Shown: one piece after another, positions 11,702 to 23,512 of the stretch
How the letters are laid out: the number at the start of each line of letters is the position of its first letter
Position numbering within the stretch: position 1 is the stretch's first letter
Source: Cryptomeria japonica
Lineage: Eukaryota > Streptophyta > Pinopsida > Cupressales > Cupressaceae
DNA: 64,000 nucleotides
Direction: 5' to 3'
NCBI RefSeq assembly: GCF_030272615.1
Contig: NC_081410.1
Location: 192,345,619-192,409,618 of the forward strand
Made by a program: the position numbers and the translations under genes
The notes under the pieces: model-generated
What the model was told of the DNA's origin: nothing
The model's database searches: none
The model's input: the letters and a program-made list of their open reading frames with translations, nothing else

Positions 11702-12229
11702 TCTTATCGATTTTATAAAAAAAAAGAGAGGAAAGAGCCTCAAATTTCAGGTTTTGAATCTGTGCTGGATGTAATTGTAGATGTTTGTAATTGGTCAAGT
11801 TTTGGACTCCATCATCCCATCCTGTGCAACAAGGAAACTTCAGGACACGACATTGATACTCACCCACACCTTCGCCAATGGGAGATTTGAACTAGATTGA
11901 AGGATGAGGAACATAAAAATGGCATGTGAATTGTCTGATATAATGTCTTGATGAGATGTCACGTCATCACGGTGAGAAGAGAATCCACAAAGAACAAGAG
12001 GAGGAATTCGCAGCTAAAAAGGGTTTGATAAAACATTCTTAAGTGGCAGGGGTGGCTAGAGAAACCAACTGCAGTTTTAACAAGTCATTGGGTGCATTTT
12101 TAACAAGTCATTGGGCTGCAACAACCCATTATTGTGAGTGGGTTGTTTTTGCTATTACAAGTATCCAAAAATAGTGATCTTTGTGCTACAAATCAACAGG
12201 GAAGTCCTCAAGCTAGTCACGGTTTAAGT
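11702..12229 (+). other. Non-coding, possible promoter and leader
   Basis: Contains TTTATAAAA at 11712-11720 right after the hairpin array, then sequence without a supported gene. The TATA assignment is weak. Confidence 0.3.
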
Positions 12230-12990
12230 AAAGTGCAGAAGATAAAGGAACATTGCTAGCCCATATGCAGATCATGATAGCGTAGATAACATGAGAAATG
12301 TTTGATAGAATGTTTCTTGCCAAACGTGGAGAGAAGATATACATGTTACATTTGATAAACTACAGATCAGGAAAGTTTGAATATCGGCATGAACATTCAG
12401 TAAAACGTAGAGGATAGATTAATTGCATTATGCAATGTAGTTACAGCTGCACTGGTAGACAGTGTTGCAAATCATGGAAGTTCACACAAGGCAAATGAAC
12501 TATATGACATAATGCTCCAAAAAGATGTAGTGGCAGGTGTAAACCCAAATTCCACGATTGGTGAATGGTGATTTGTTAAAGCATGGTTATAATCGCAACC
12601 ACTTTGGTACTCATGAATGTAGAATGAAGTGCATAAACAATGTGAGTTATCTATTTGATAGAAAACAAGGCAGAATATGGAGCATTTGATAGTATACCAC
12701 ATAACATGCAATAATAGAAAGACTCAGATACGACATATGAATTTTTTAAATGCATTAAAGCAAATGGTCATATTTCATGCAATGATCGCAAGATATACAT
12801 AAGATCAACCCGCAGAGATAGAGGATTTTAGTCAGATGTTGTAGATGCAACTGCTCCAGTAGTCGTGCATTGCAAATCATGGTAGAAATGTAGGAAATGT
12901 CATAGGATATAGAGGTGTATGTGATTCTTGTGAAATGTGTGGTAGAGTGTTTTGGTTTGGGTTAGTATATAATCCACAGAATACAGAGGA
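12230..12990 (+). pseudogene. Degenerate PPR-like fragments
   Basis: Around 12455-12540 one frame reads VDSVANHGSSHKANELYDIM followed by LQKDVV. This resembles the plant pentatricopeptide (PPR) pattern LVDMYAKCG...A..LFD.M..KDVVSW. A second, related stretch with the same GCAAATCATGG core starts near 12840, about 405 bp on, as expected of repeat units. Upstream, MFDRMFLAKRG near 12299 fits another unit. PPR proteins bind organelle RNA, but this sequence is full of stops. It would be a captured host fragment. Confidence 0.35.
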
Positions 12991-13150
12991 GGCAAGTTGC
13001 GACTACTCATATATATGATTGCAGAGAATTTTGAATCGAGGTTATAGACATTCATCAGAGTATAGGGATGAAATTATTTCTCCTGATGTCATGATTGCAG
13101 CCATTTTAGAAGATTTGTATGCCATTCAAGACAAAGAATAGAGTATATAA

Positions 13151-16100
13151 ATTGTTTTGGCAAAGTTGCAGATATTCATTAAAAATAGAGTTGTGAGGGC
13201 ATTAGTTTTATTTGATATAATGAAATAAAAGTTCCATAGCCTCAATTATGCTCCCATTCTCAAATGTTCACTTTCAAATATTAGGGATACCAAGTTGGGA
13301 AATGTAAGTCTTGCAGACTTCTGGAAAATAATGGAAAGGGAAGATAAAACTTTGACAACTCAAAGATTATTAGATAGTGGATTAGCTCATGTAGCAGGAT
13401 ATCCCACAACAGTGCAATGTCCGAAATTAGTTATAGAATGCATGAAAGCATTTAATCCAAATACAAAAGAAATTAGGATGGCAGAAGGTAACATGGTCGC
13501 CAAACTTGATCCAGCTTCCATTTCTATAACTTCTAGGTTACCTTTTAGAGATTAGTTCACGGAGGTAAATAAGGAATATGCCAAAAATTATTTTATCAAT
13601 AATGAAACCCAGTGTTTGAATAACATAGCTAGAAAATGGTTAGCAAAACCAAGGAAAGGAAAAACACATCTTCCTAAAATAATTCACAGGTCTCTGCTGA
13701 TGGAACATATCGCTAATATGGTTATTTTCTTGAATCGGGTCATAGGAAATGAAGACTCAAATGACTTGGAGGGGTGGATGTTCTTGTTCATTAATATCAT
13801 ATGTGAGGGCTTACAATTTATTAATTGGGCTGAGATTATTAGCGACAATCTTTGCAATCAGTTGCTCAAACTAAAGGACAATCTTAACTTCTACATGACA
13901 TCGTACCTCTTCTATGCCATTGCTGGGATGAAGAAATGGCCAGGATTGAATGTTGGAGGCATTTATGATGATATGACCCAGATTTACAATTATCATCCAC
14001 AATTGTAGTTGGAGGAAAGTTGTCATCACTTCAGGAGGATTAATGATGCTTTCACTATGTTGACAGTAAGAGAACCGCAGGGAAATATTGGACTCAGAAT
14101 ATCCTTGGAAGCAGTAGCATTGATTCAGAAATATGGTACTTACTTTATACAGTTTATGAAGTTCGCATACATTCAGATAGGAGGATATGATGGCTTCCCT
14201 CTCATGTTTCCAAGGTTTGTTGAAGATAAGTTGATCCTCATTGAGGTATGTCGACAGATTGCACAAGTCAACAAAATTTGCCAGAATAAAAGAAAGGGTA
14301 TCATTTATGTTCCCATTGGAATTGGTTATTAAAGCTGTGAGAGACATTTAGATTCTCAAAGTATCGAGAGGTATATAGTAAAGATTCACCTATATCCTTA
14401 TGAAATGAGATTTCCCTTTGATAGCAAAGGATATGCTACAGGAGAGTTAGAGCTCGGTGCCAAATTTGAACACTTTCCTGATATAGAAGATTTTTGGCAA
14501 GATTGTGAAGATGATTTTAAAGTGCGGAAAAGGGACTGGATGAGATTTTCTATCAAATAGATAATTGACTATATAATTGAAATAAATGTGAATGGCATTG
14601 AGGATGATGGATTTGATTTGATTGATGGTTTTTACTTTGAAAGGATTCAACTTCTGCCACTTCCATGCATCAATTGGTCAATTTCAGAAAGAAGTATTCA
14701 AGAAAGATCAACTTATGTGGTTCGAAGGACTCTTGAATGGGTTAAAAGTAAGAGGATTGAGTCTATGACAACCAGACATTGAAATAAAGCTAATTCCTTA
14801 AAGGATAGAAATGGGGCATAGGGAAGTACTTTCATTCCAACTAATTCACAAAGATCTAATCCAGAGATGGGTCCACACCAAAATATTTCCAAAGAAGGTG
14901 ATGATGGAGAAGAACCAGAAAAAGGAAAGGATCTTGCTAAGGCATGTGAAGTTAGTACTGTCATTAAGAAAAAGAGATCGAGGATAAAAGGAAAAATAGT
15001 GAATCTTGTCCAAGAACTTGAAGATGAGTTGGAAAGTGTTTCACCTCAACACCCTCCCAATATTGAAAGTCAACAAATTATTTTCGCCTCACCGTCTATT
15101 ATTATTTCATCTCCTCAACATGGTCATTTTGTTATTCATGAAGAAGCTGAAATGAATGATGTTGAAATCCAATCTCCATTTTTCCCAAATAATTTAACAT
15201 CTTTCACCTCTTCATATGTGAGTAATCAAGAATCATTGCTATCATCTTCATCATTCTAGTTACAATAGAGTTTGCAGAATAAGAAGAGGAATTTTCAGCT
15301 GGTAACTCCTAGTTTTGATGTAGTTGTAAATGTACTTCATAAGATAGCGAAATGCAAGAAAACCAAAGTTACATCCAGATTGGGAATTAATCCATCATCA
15401 GGGAATTTGTGTGTTGAAGTAGCTCAACCCATTGTTGAAAAAAATGTAAGTGAAGCTAGTGAGGCAGATTTTAACATGACACGGGTGTATCTAGGTCCTA
15501 CAACTCATGAGGGAGCTATTCTCATTGACAAAGAAAATAAGGATAAGGAAACAAAGGATCAACTAAAGTAACAAATTTGAGTTCTTTCATCCTACATCAA
15601 ATCTATTATTGATTCTTTAGATACACAATTGGAGTCGGCCTCAACTTCAACATTAGTGCATACCAGAGAAATTATTGAGAAGAAGGTGATGGAAGATATA
15701 TAAAAAAGCAAGAAACAAAGCATAATGCTAGAAGAGTGGATTAATCAAATGAAGTCTGAAACACAATATTTTATTGAGAAGGCCAAGGATATTCATATAA
15801 AATTGGATGCACAAAAACAAGAGATTGCAGCAGAATTGAAGAATGCTAAAGAACAAGAAATGTCCTGGCAAGATACTTTGAAGGAATTCCAGAAGATAGA
15901 AAAAGTAGATATGAATGTACGCATTGCCAAGAAGGTTTTCTCTCATAAAGAAGAAAATCAATCCAATACATGGTGCAAAAGTTAAGTTGGAAAGTGGAGA
16001 ATATTAAGCAATGCTTGGATGAGTATCAAATACTCTTGATAGCTTGTGAACAAACATAGATGAAGATAATAGAAGATACAATGAATATCATTGGTGATGT

Positions 16101-16407
16101 GTCAGTGAAAGAGAAATTTCAGCAAATGGGCAATCAACTGCTCTTAAGCAAGTTTCATGATAGAATTAATACTGAATTAGCAGATGCATGGGTGTCAGAT
16201 GCAAATAGAATGAAAAGACTCAGTGTTGTTTTGGTTGCTTTAGATGTTTGTGACATGCCTTCATATTATCAGGATTTGGTTAACATTCAGGATAATCAAG
16301 CAACTACTAAACTAAAAATGGATAATGTGATCATTCCTAGATACAAGTTCATGGTGGACATGCTCAAAGCATATAAGTCATTCAAGGTCAAAACACCAAT
16401 TCAATAG
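13151..16407 (+). pseudogene. Unrecognised long ORF (about 1,085 codons), globular plus coiled coil
   Basis: One frame stays aligned from 13151 to about 15965 with only nonsense changes (for example at 13226, 13553, 14006, 14330, 14780). A single frameshift near 15970 leads to the last segment, ending at 16407. I do not recognise the protein. The N-terminal half looks globular and hydrophobic (NVSLADFWKIMERED, EGWMFLFINIICEGLQFINW, GGIYDDMTQIYNYHPQL, FMKFAYIQIGGYDGFPLMF). The middle (from about 14860) is charged and serine-rich with a basic KKKRSRIKGK patch. The C-terminal part (from 15725) is Lys/Glu-rich and probably coiled coil, ending with a small conserved-looking domain (ADAWVSDANRMKRLS). 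It lies alone in the insertion. It could be transposon-encoded or captured. Confidence 0.6.
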
Positions 16408-17290
16408 AAGCAAATAATCAGCTAGCATGCTTTCCGGGATATCGAAAAGTAATGCCATGTTCACATCTTTGTATAATTTATTTTGTTATGTGATATTCGG
16501 TTAGTCTTTAGTTTATTTTTGGTTTCATTGTGTATTTTGTGATTTTCCATAGCATAGAGTCAAGGTTAATAGGTTGACTTTTTCTACACATAAATATGCT
16601 AGTTATTAACTCATTGTAATTTGTGCAGAAATGAGTTAGTTGCTAACTCAGAATCAAGTTAGTTATGAGGTAGTTATTTTGAGAGACTATAAATATTAGA
16701 AAGGTAGATGAAAGAGGGACTTTTTGGATTTTATGATTTTGGGACAACTAAATTTTTTTGAATTGTATTATTTCATCATTTTTTAATACAAGGCAAATTG
16801 GGAGTGCTCCTATGATTGTTAAGTGTTCATTTGTTTGATGTTATGCGATTATCATGTGATATTGCAATAGCAAGCCTGCAAATTACTTTTCCAGTTTCAT
16901 GAAGACAATGGTCATATAACGTTACAAATTTCTTTGGTATCTCTAAAATATATAAGCATTATACAAATTAAATGTTTTGTATCACTCTCTCCTCATGCAT
17001 AGTCTAGAGTTGATATTGACAAGTTTAAAAGTCGATGGAATCCAAGTGGCAATCGTATGTTTGTTGTGAAGATTTCCTCTAAATCTATTCATAGTTATTA
17101 TTTGTTTTCATTTGCAAGGTTAATTATTCTTGAAAATACAAATACCCCTATCATACGAGGGAGTTGCCCCTCTCAAACGTAGAGGAAGATCATGTTCCAC
17201 AAAATGATCTCTCCAACAGTTGGGAAATTTTTGTCACTCCTCCATTGGGCACATAGTAGAAGATTTTGAAGTGACAAATATGTTTACTAA
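16408..17290. other. AT-rich 3' region of the insertion
   Basis: No supported gene. TATAAATA occurs near 16691, and imperfect repeats of GTTAGTTGCTAACTC-like sequence lie around 16600-16680. I found no copy of this region at the 5' end, so an LTR is not supported. Confidence 0.45.
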
Positions 17291-17297
17291 TAGGCAT
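17291..17297. repeat. 7-bp direct repeat, right flank of the nested insertion
   Basis: TAGGCAT, identical to 10868-10874. The Copia A RT frame (RHKARLVCEGYSQVEGIDF) resumes across it. Confidence 0.75.
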
Positions 17298-18620
17298 AAA
17301 GCTAGACTAGTGTGCGAAGGATACTCTCAAGTAGAGGGGATTGACTTTGAAGAAACATTTGCATAGTAGCTAGATTAAAAGCAATTAGAATGTTTCTAGC
17401 CTTCTCTTCCTATAAGGGCTATAAAGTATATCAAATGGATGTAAAATTTGGAAGAATAAGTATACATGGAGAAACCAAAAGGGTTTCTGCTACATGATGA
17501 TGAAAAATTTGTGTGCTGGTTGAAGAAGGCCTTGTATGGTCTTAAGCAAGCCCCTAGAGCATGGTATTCAAGATTAGATAAATACCTAAAGGAGCAGGGA
17601 TTCAAAAAGGGGAGTGCTAATAGCAATCTATACATAAAGAAAGATGGGAACCACATGATCATTGTGGTTGTGTATGTAGATGACATTATCTTTGGAGGCA
17701 ACAAGGACACCCTCTACAAAGAATTTGTTGATTAGATGCAGTCAGAATTTGAGATGTCAATGCTTGGTGAATTGACATGCTTCCTTGGTTTGTAGATATT
17801 ACAACAAGATAAGGGAATCTTTATCTCACAAATCAAGTATGCAAAGGAGATGTTGAAGAAATTCCAACTGGAAGACTGTAAACCAGTAAGTACCCCCATG
17901 GTGACCGACAGTAAATTGAGCAAGAATTATGAATCACTGGTGGTGGATCAGAATCTGTATAGATCCATGATAGGAAGTCTATTGTATCTAACTTCTTCAA
18001 GACTGGATATAGTTTAGGCAGTATGCATGGTGGCCAGATTCCAAGCTATACCTAAGTAGTCACATATGAACATTGTAAGCAAAATATTTAGGTACCTACA
18101 AGGGACACTCAGCTATGGATTGTGGTATCCTAAACAAGGAGATTTTATCTTGGAAGCATACACTGATGCTGATTAGGCAGGTTGCATTGATGATTGGAAG
18201 AGAATAAGTGGTGGTGCATTCTTTCTAGGTGACCAGTTGGTCTCATGGCATATCAAGAAGCAGAACTAAGTATCTTTATCTACTACTGAAGTTGAATACA
18301 TTTAGGATGCTACATGCTACTCTCAAGTGCTTTGGATGAAGAAGACCCCCAAAGATGTACAGGTGGACATCACTGATCCTATTCTCATCCAATGTGACAA
18401 TTTGAGTGCAATCAACATAACAAAGAATTGAGTGATGCATTTAGAACAAAGAACATTGCTATCAAGTATCATTTTCTTAGAGAGAAAGTTGAAGGATAGG
18501 AGTTGAGGATGGATTATGTCCCTATTAGAGAATAAGTAGCAGACATTTTCACCAAACCATTACCGATAAGCACTTTTGAGTACCTCCAACACAAGTTGGG
18601 AGTTGTGTCATCTACCTAGG
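17298..18620 (+). pseudogene. Copia A reverse transcriptase (3' part) and RNase H
   Basis: RT continues with KARLVCEGYSQVEGIDFEE. A 2-base loss near 17364 and an internal deletion near 17450 (the FLNGDL segment) follow. The palm then shows [19 protein letters not shown] at about 17535 and the catalytic [10 protein letters not shown] at about 17670-17700. RNase H follows from about 18090, with AYTDADxAG, LSTTEVEYI and QCDNLSAINITKN, ending in FTKPLP near 18550. About ten in-frame stops interrupt it. RT and RNase H convert genomic RNA to cDNA; this copy cannot. Confidence 0.85.
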
Positions 18621-18747
18621 ATGGTTTTATTTAGCTTAGGGGCTGTTGATAGGGTCAAAGGGGAAGTCTACATTACCCTTTGTCATTGTGTCAAAGGTGG
18701 ATAAATGTACTAGTATGAAGTGTCTTGTGATAAGTTTACATCAATGT

Positions 18748-18760
18748 CAAAGGGGGCGAT
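18748..18760 (+). promoter_or_regulatory. Copia A polypurine tract
   Basis: CAAAGGGGGCGAT ends directly before the 3' LTR start (TGTTGGCATT at 18761). It is the plus-strand primer site. The preceding 130 bp after RNase H are non-coding. Confidence 0.8.
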
Positions 18761-20373
18761 TGTTGGCATTTTGGCATTAAGTTGTCATTGATGTTAACCA
18801 GTTTGGCAAGGTCACTAGTAAGAAAGAAGGAGTGACTGGTATGATGCAATTCACATGAGAGTGAGTAGACAGAATGAAGGCTTATAGATAAGGCATGAAC
18901 TGGGATGAAGGTCGCATGTGTGTTGACATGGTGAGTGACAACCGGTAGACCAATAAACTAGTCTAGAGGTTGGTTGCCTATTTTTGATGAAGAGGCAGAA
19001 TGTTAAAGTTATCACAAACCACCAAAGGTGAATATGTGTTACTAGTGTAGTGTGCACTGCCGGTTATCAGGAGGAGTAGGTCTCACCAGTAAAGGGATGT
19101 AGCGGTATAAGTTTTTTGAATATTAAAGTATGAACCGACTATGTGTTGGTGAGATAAGTAATTGACCATTGTGATGTCATGTGGAGCTGAGGTGGCCAAC
19201 ATGCTAAGGTCAGTGAAGCCTCCATCAACATGGTTGTTGAAACAACTAGTCGACATTAATGAAACAACCACAAATCATGGGATTGTAACTGACTAATGCG
19301 GATCGAGGAAGAAAGAATGTTAGAGAAATATTAGGGAATAGTTGGCATTTGGATCAATGCAAAGGAAATCTGATTCAAGAAGACCTCAAAAAGGAAACAA
19401 CTGAGCATTTTATGAGTTGATAGATTTCAAGGTAGGAAATCTTGTATGTGATTGCTATCTCTAGCAAGTATGCATTGGACAATAGAAAACATGTACAAAT
19501 GCATCCCTAGAGTATAGGTCATCGATCCAAGATAGACTGGATCGGATCTCACAAAGATTGTGTTGGGTAAAGGAAACCCTAACTGCTCAATGTTTGAATG
19601 CATTCTTGGTAGGAAATCATGGGGATAAATATATGAGCTTGAGACAAAGCAAGACGGTGTTGCAGAGAAGAAAAAGAGAGAAGAGAGATTAAGTACAAAG
19701 ATGAATTTTGGCCTTAGAAATAATTCTAAGAAAGTTGCAGAGTAAGTTAGCAAGCAAACCGGTGAGAGGGTTTAACCGACAGTAATTGGGTACCGGTATA
19801 ATTGTAGTCCAATAGTTAAGAAAATTGGTGAGGTGTGGCAGAGCAATGCAACATCCAATTGTGACATAGTGTGCCAAGAATCAGAGAGAGTAATCTCACA
19901 ATCGGTAGTGTGAGATTCAGTGGAGGAGAAAAGACAATCAACTGGTAGTAAGATATTTGATCAAGAGTTGCAAAATTCATTTGCAACAAGAAGCCTTAAC
20001 TGTACCTAAATTGTATTTCAATATACATCGCCAAGTTGGAGCTTGGTGTAGGGGTTGGTGCTCCTTCGGTTGGTGTTCCTTTGGTTGGTTCCCTAAATCT
20101 TTGTAATCCAATGTTTTACTTGTGATGCTGGATTAGAGTAGTAGACTCCAACAACTTTTCTCATCGAGGTTTTTCCCATATTGGGTTTTCCTTGTACATC
20201 TGGTGTTGTGGCTTGCATTTGGGTGATTGATCTCTTTGGTTTTCCTTTCTACTTCACCGACTTGATTGTTTAGTGCTTAAGTTAATAACCAATATTCTGA
20301 AGTTGCTTTGAAAGGTCAAAAAGCTTAGGAACCATTGATTCACTTCCCTCTTAGTGGTACTTAGTACTCAACA
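18761..20373 (+). repeat. Copia A 3' LTR (1,613 bp)
   Basis: Starts TGTTGGCATTTTGGCATTAA and ends ...TACTCAACA. It keeps a block (about 19529-19785) absent from the 5' LTR, with TAAATATA at 19626-19633 as a TATA candidate. Otherwise it aligns along its length with 5512-6923, with scattered substitutions. Confidence 0.87.
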
Positions 20374-20756
20374 ACAAACATAGATCTTACATGATTATTA
20401 CTCTAATTTATACAAATCATCAACCTTAATTTCAAAGTCGACTCAACTCATAAGACCTAATTACAAAATTACATCAAACGATACATAAATCAATATGTGG
20501 ATCAATACAATTTCATCAAGGACATAGCATGGACCTAAATCAAAACCTCAAACATGCAACACCACCGAATATTTCACCAAGATCATCTGCAACATGCAAG
20601 AATCATTGGGTCAACCACAAGATCATATAACACGAAGAATACCACCAGGAAAAATAAAATATTCAATAAAAAACATAAAAATCAATGCAAATGAGCAATA
20701 CAAATAAAACATGATTGAAAAACATCAACAAGCAATGTGAATTTCACCACAACAAC
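20374..20756 (-). repeat. Copia LTR fragment (right part), probably 3' LTR of element C
   Basis: Non-coding AT-rich sequence between the Copia A insertion and the 57-bp repeat. By nesting it should continue 5018-5511. It shows no similarity to the longer copy of the B LTR at 26218-26479. Confidence 0.4.
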
Positions 20757-20813
20757 TGCATAAAGAGAAATCTTAAGAGGAGAGTAAAGTTAATTAATTA
20801 CTTTACTCTAACA
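20757..20813 (-). repeat. 57-bp LTR-terminal repeat, left copy
   Basis: Perfectly identical to 26480-26536 (57 of 57). On the minus strand it starts TGTTAGAGTAAAG and is preceded by a polypurine tract (AAGGGGGGG), so it is the start of the 3' LTR of Copia B. Only 57 bp match; beyond this the sequence differs from the 319-bp copy. It contains a hairpin with arms AGAGTAAAGT and ACTTTACTCT around nine bases. Confidence 0.85.
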
Positions 20814-20825
20814 CCCCCCCTTAAG
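20814..20825 (-). promoter_or_regulatory. Copia B polypurine tract
   Basis: CCCCCCCTTAAG on the plus strand, i.e. CTTAAGGGGGGG on the element strand, immediately before the LTR start TGTTAGAG. Confidence 0.75.
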
Positions 20826-21039
20826 ATGAGCTACAATGCAGCTACAAACAATGCAGAAGAAAGCAAAGGAAATACAATGCAAAAGAGGGTCCCGACAACA
20901 AGGCCTGATCAGGTACCTGAATACAAGAAAATCTCTATAAAGCGGAGTAAAGGAGAAAACCCAGTGGGAAAAAACTCCTCTCCAAAAAGAGATACAGAAA
21001 CATGCTGGAAAGAAAACATGAAGGAAGGAAGGCCTCACT

Positions 21040-22510
21040 GAGACCCCCCAAGGACAACTTCCTTCACCCTAAGCATGGAGCACAACTGAAGATAGCACGG
21101 AGATGCCAAAGGTTTAGTGAAGATGTCTGCAACCTGCTCCTCTATAGGAATGTACTCCAAGATGAGAGAACCATCCTGAATCAACTGCCTGATGAAGTGC
21201 ATGTGGATTTCAATGTGCTTCGTTCACTAATGCTCCACTGGGTTGCGAGAAATGTGAATGGCACTCTGATTGTCACACCAAAGAAGAGTGGGACAATCTG
21301 GAGGAAACCCAAACTCTGTCATCAACTGCCGAAGCCATAAAACCTCCTGACTGGCTAACACTGCTGCACGGTACTCAGCCTCTGTAGATGATAATGCAAT
21401 AGCAGACTGCTTCTTGCAAGACCATGTAATAGGACCAAAACCAAGGCAAAAAATGAAGCTAGAAGTAGACTTTTGATCATTGACATCACCAGCCCAATCG
21501 GAGTCAGTGAAGCCAATGATGTGAGGGGATCCTGAAGTGTAGTGAATGCCATAATGTGTGGTGCCCTGAATGTACCTCAAAATACATTTGCCTGCTTGCC
21601 AAAGGCTCTCATGAGGATCATGGGAGAACCGAGAGACAAGGCCAACCGCAAAGGAAAGATCAGGACGAGAATGTGTCAGGTACAGCAAACTGCCAACCAA
21701 CTGCCTGTATAAAGTGGGGTCTACTGAAGGAGTAGAGCAAGTGGAAGACAAAACAACACCTGACGGAAATGGAGTAGAGGCAGACTTGCAATCAAGCATG
21801 CCAAATCGCTGAAGCATATCAAGAGCATACTTTTCCTGAAATATGGAAATCCCATCCGAAGACTGAATAACCTGTAGACCTAGAAAGAAGTGCAAGAGAC
21901 CAAGATCTGTCATCTCAAATTGCTCCATCAAAGCTCTCTGAACATTCTGAATCATGGAGGATGAGCTACCTGTAAGGATGAGATCATCTACATATAGCAC
22001 AAGACGCTGAATATACACTATGTGATCAGAATGACAGTGTGTGAAGTGAGAGGAAAGCAGGAAAGAGTCCATCTTCTCATACCAAGCCCTAGGGGCTTGT
22101 TTGAGACCATACAATGAACGATGAAGTCTTCAAACCAAAGAAGTGTCCTGCACAAATCCCTGAGGCTACTCCATATAGATCTCCTCATGTAGGTCTCCAT
22201 GCAAGAAGGCACTCTTCACATCCATCTGAAACACTGTCCATCCCTGTGAAGTTGCAAGTGAAAGTACCAGGCGTATAGAATTCATCTTGGCAACAGGAGC
22301 AAAGGTCTCAGAGTAGTCAATACCCTCTACCTGAGAAAACCTCTTTGCAACAAGACGGGCCTTATACTTATCAATAGAACCATCTGCAGCATACTTGGTA
22401 CGATACACCCACTTGCACCAAACCAACTTTCTTCCCTTAGGAAGATGACAAAGATCCCAAGTATGATTCTTCATCAAAGAAGAATACTCCTCATCCATGG
22501 CCCTATCCCA
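21040..22510 (-). pseudogene. Copia B reverse transcriptase and RNase H
   Basis: On the minus strand: KWVYRTKYAADGSIDKYKAR near 22430, FAPVAKMNSIRLVLSLA, and VFQMDVKSAFLHGDLHEEIY, then a TAG (ME*PQGF) and a further stop ([19 protein letters not shown] near 22100). The palm reads LYVDDLILTGSS near 21990, and FEMTDLGLLHFFLGLQV follows. RNase H shows FTDSDWAGDVNDQKST near 21500, ALSSTEAEYRA near 21375, LLWCDNQSAIHISRNP near 21260 and the ADIFTKPL tail near 21130. It is largely intact between stops, one of the better preserved Copia RTs here. The stops fit C-to-T changes of CAG or CGA. Confidence 0.88.
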
Positions 22511-23512
22511 CTCAAGGTGTCCTATCGCCTCTGAAAACTTTTGAGGATCATCTGAAATGGCATGACTCAAAAGACTAGAACTAGATGTCTGAGCATGAGT
22601 GCGACGAGTATCGAAAGGATCACCCGCCAAAGAACCAGCTGCCTCAACAGTATCACAAGCCCACCTCAGCAAAGACGGAGCAACTGGTGGTGGTGGAGAT
22701 GGTGGATCATCATCTACATCATCCTCAAGAGATAAGTAATCCTCAAGAGATGAAGAGGAAGGAGTAGGCAATGAGGGAGAAACTGGTGATGGAGAATCCA
22801 TCTGAGGATAGAGCTCATCAAACTGGACATCCCGCCAAAATAGGACCTCTTTGGAATCAGGATCAAACAACCTATATGCCTTAACATCCTCATAGTAGCC
22901 AACAAATATGAGTGGTCGGCTCTTCCTCTCCATGGCTTTCCACTGAGCATAAGGAATAAATGCCCAAGCCTCACTACCAAAAACTCAGAATGTAGAAACA
23001 TCAGGCTTGACATGGATCCAAGCCTCCTCAGGAGTCATATGTCACAATGCCTTATGAGGCATCCGATTCTGAATATAATTGGCACAATTGACTGCCTCAG
23101 CCCAAAATGAAGAACTAATAGCTCGAGACTATGTCATACAATTTGCCATCTCCCGTAAGGTTCTATTCTTTCTCTCAGCAACACCATTCTACTGAGGGGT
23201 GTAAGGAACTATAAACTGATGTTGTAAACCATGCTCAGTGCAAAAATCTCTGAAAGCCTGATTTACATACTCCCCCCCATTATCTGTGCGTATCCTCCTA
23301 ATAGAAAGTCCAGATTGCTTCTCCACAAATGTCTTAAAAATCCTGAAGGAGTCAAAGACATCTGACCTGTACTTAAGAAAGTACACCCATGTACGTCTGG
23401 AGAAGTCATCAATAAAAGTGAGCACATAACGGGCCCCTAAAAAGGAAGGAGTCAGAAAGGACATAAGATCACTGTGTACCAACTCTAGGGCTGCCCTAGC
23501 ACAAAAGACTCA
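22511..23512 (-). pseudogene. Copia B integrase and linker
   Basis: Integrase core: LELVHSDLMSF at about 23480, FIDDFSRRTWVYFLKYRSDV, RTDNGGEYVNQAFRDFCTEH near 23290, and PYTPQ*NGVAERKNRTLREM near 23190. All three acidic catalytic positions are present, with a TAG in the PQxNG motif. The C-terminal VFGSEAWAF and FVGYYEDVKAYRLFDP follow, then a proline- and serine-rich linker (about 22550-22800). Stops near 22985, 23060 and 23130. Confidence 0.86.

Larger units (their letters stand above)
10875..17290 (+). mobile_element. 6.4-kb insertion of unassigned class within Copia A
   Basis: The insertion starts TGTTGCCCCC and ends TTTACTAA between TAGGCAT repeats, and removing it restores the Copia RT order. 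I see no matching LTRs, no convincing terminal inverted repeats, and no poly(A) at either end. Contents in order: AT-rich sequence, a 60-bp-period hairpin array, a TATA-like site, PPR-like remnants, an unrecognised ORF of about 1,085 codons, and an AT-rich 3' region. It could be a non-autonomous element carrying cargo or a deleted larger transposon. Confidence 0.65.
5512..20373 (+). mobile_element. Copia A: long-LTR Ty1/Copia retrotransposon, nested and split
   Basis: Complete outline: 5' LTR 5512-6923, Met-tRNA-type primer site, gag, protease, integrase, reverse transcriptase, RNase H, polypurine tract and 3' LTR 18761-20373. Both LTRs start TGTTGGCATTTTGGCATTAA. The flanks ACAAG (5507-5511) and ACAAA (20374-20378) look like a decayed 5-bp target duplication. 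The RT gene is split by a separate 6.4-kb insertion at 10875-17290. A gag with a coiled-coil extension and the RT motif VDDIIFGG resemble the SIRE/Maximus group; that lineage call is tentative. The element is defective, with many stops and small deletions. Confidence 0.88.

Noticed and set aside
10875-17290. Helitron (3' end CTAA followed by T)
   Set aside because: Flanking 7-bp direct repeats and the lack of a 5' TC start argue against it; no clear hairpin before the 3' end was found.
10875-17290. LTR retrotransposon starting TGTTG
   Set aside because: The right end is not CA and no direct repeat of the left end was found near the right end.
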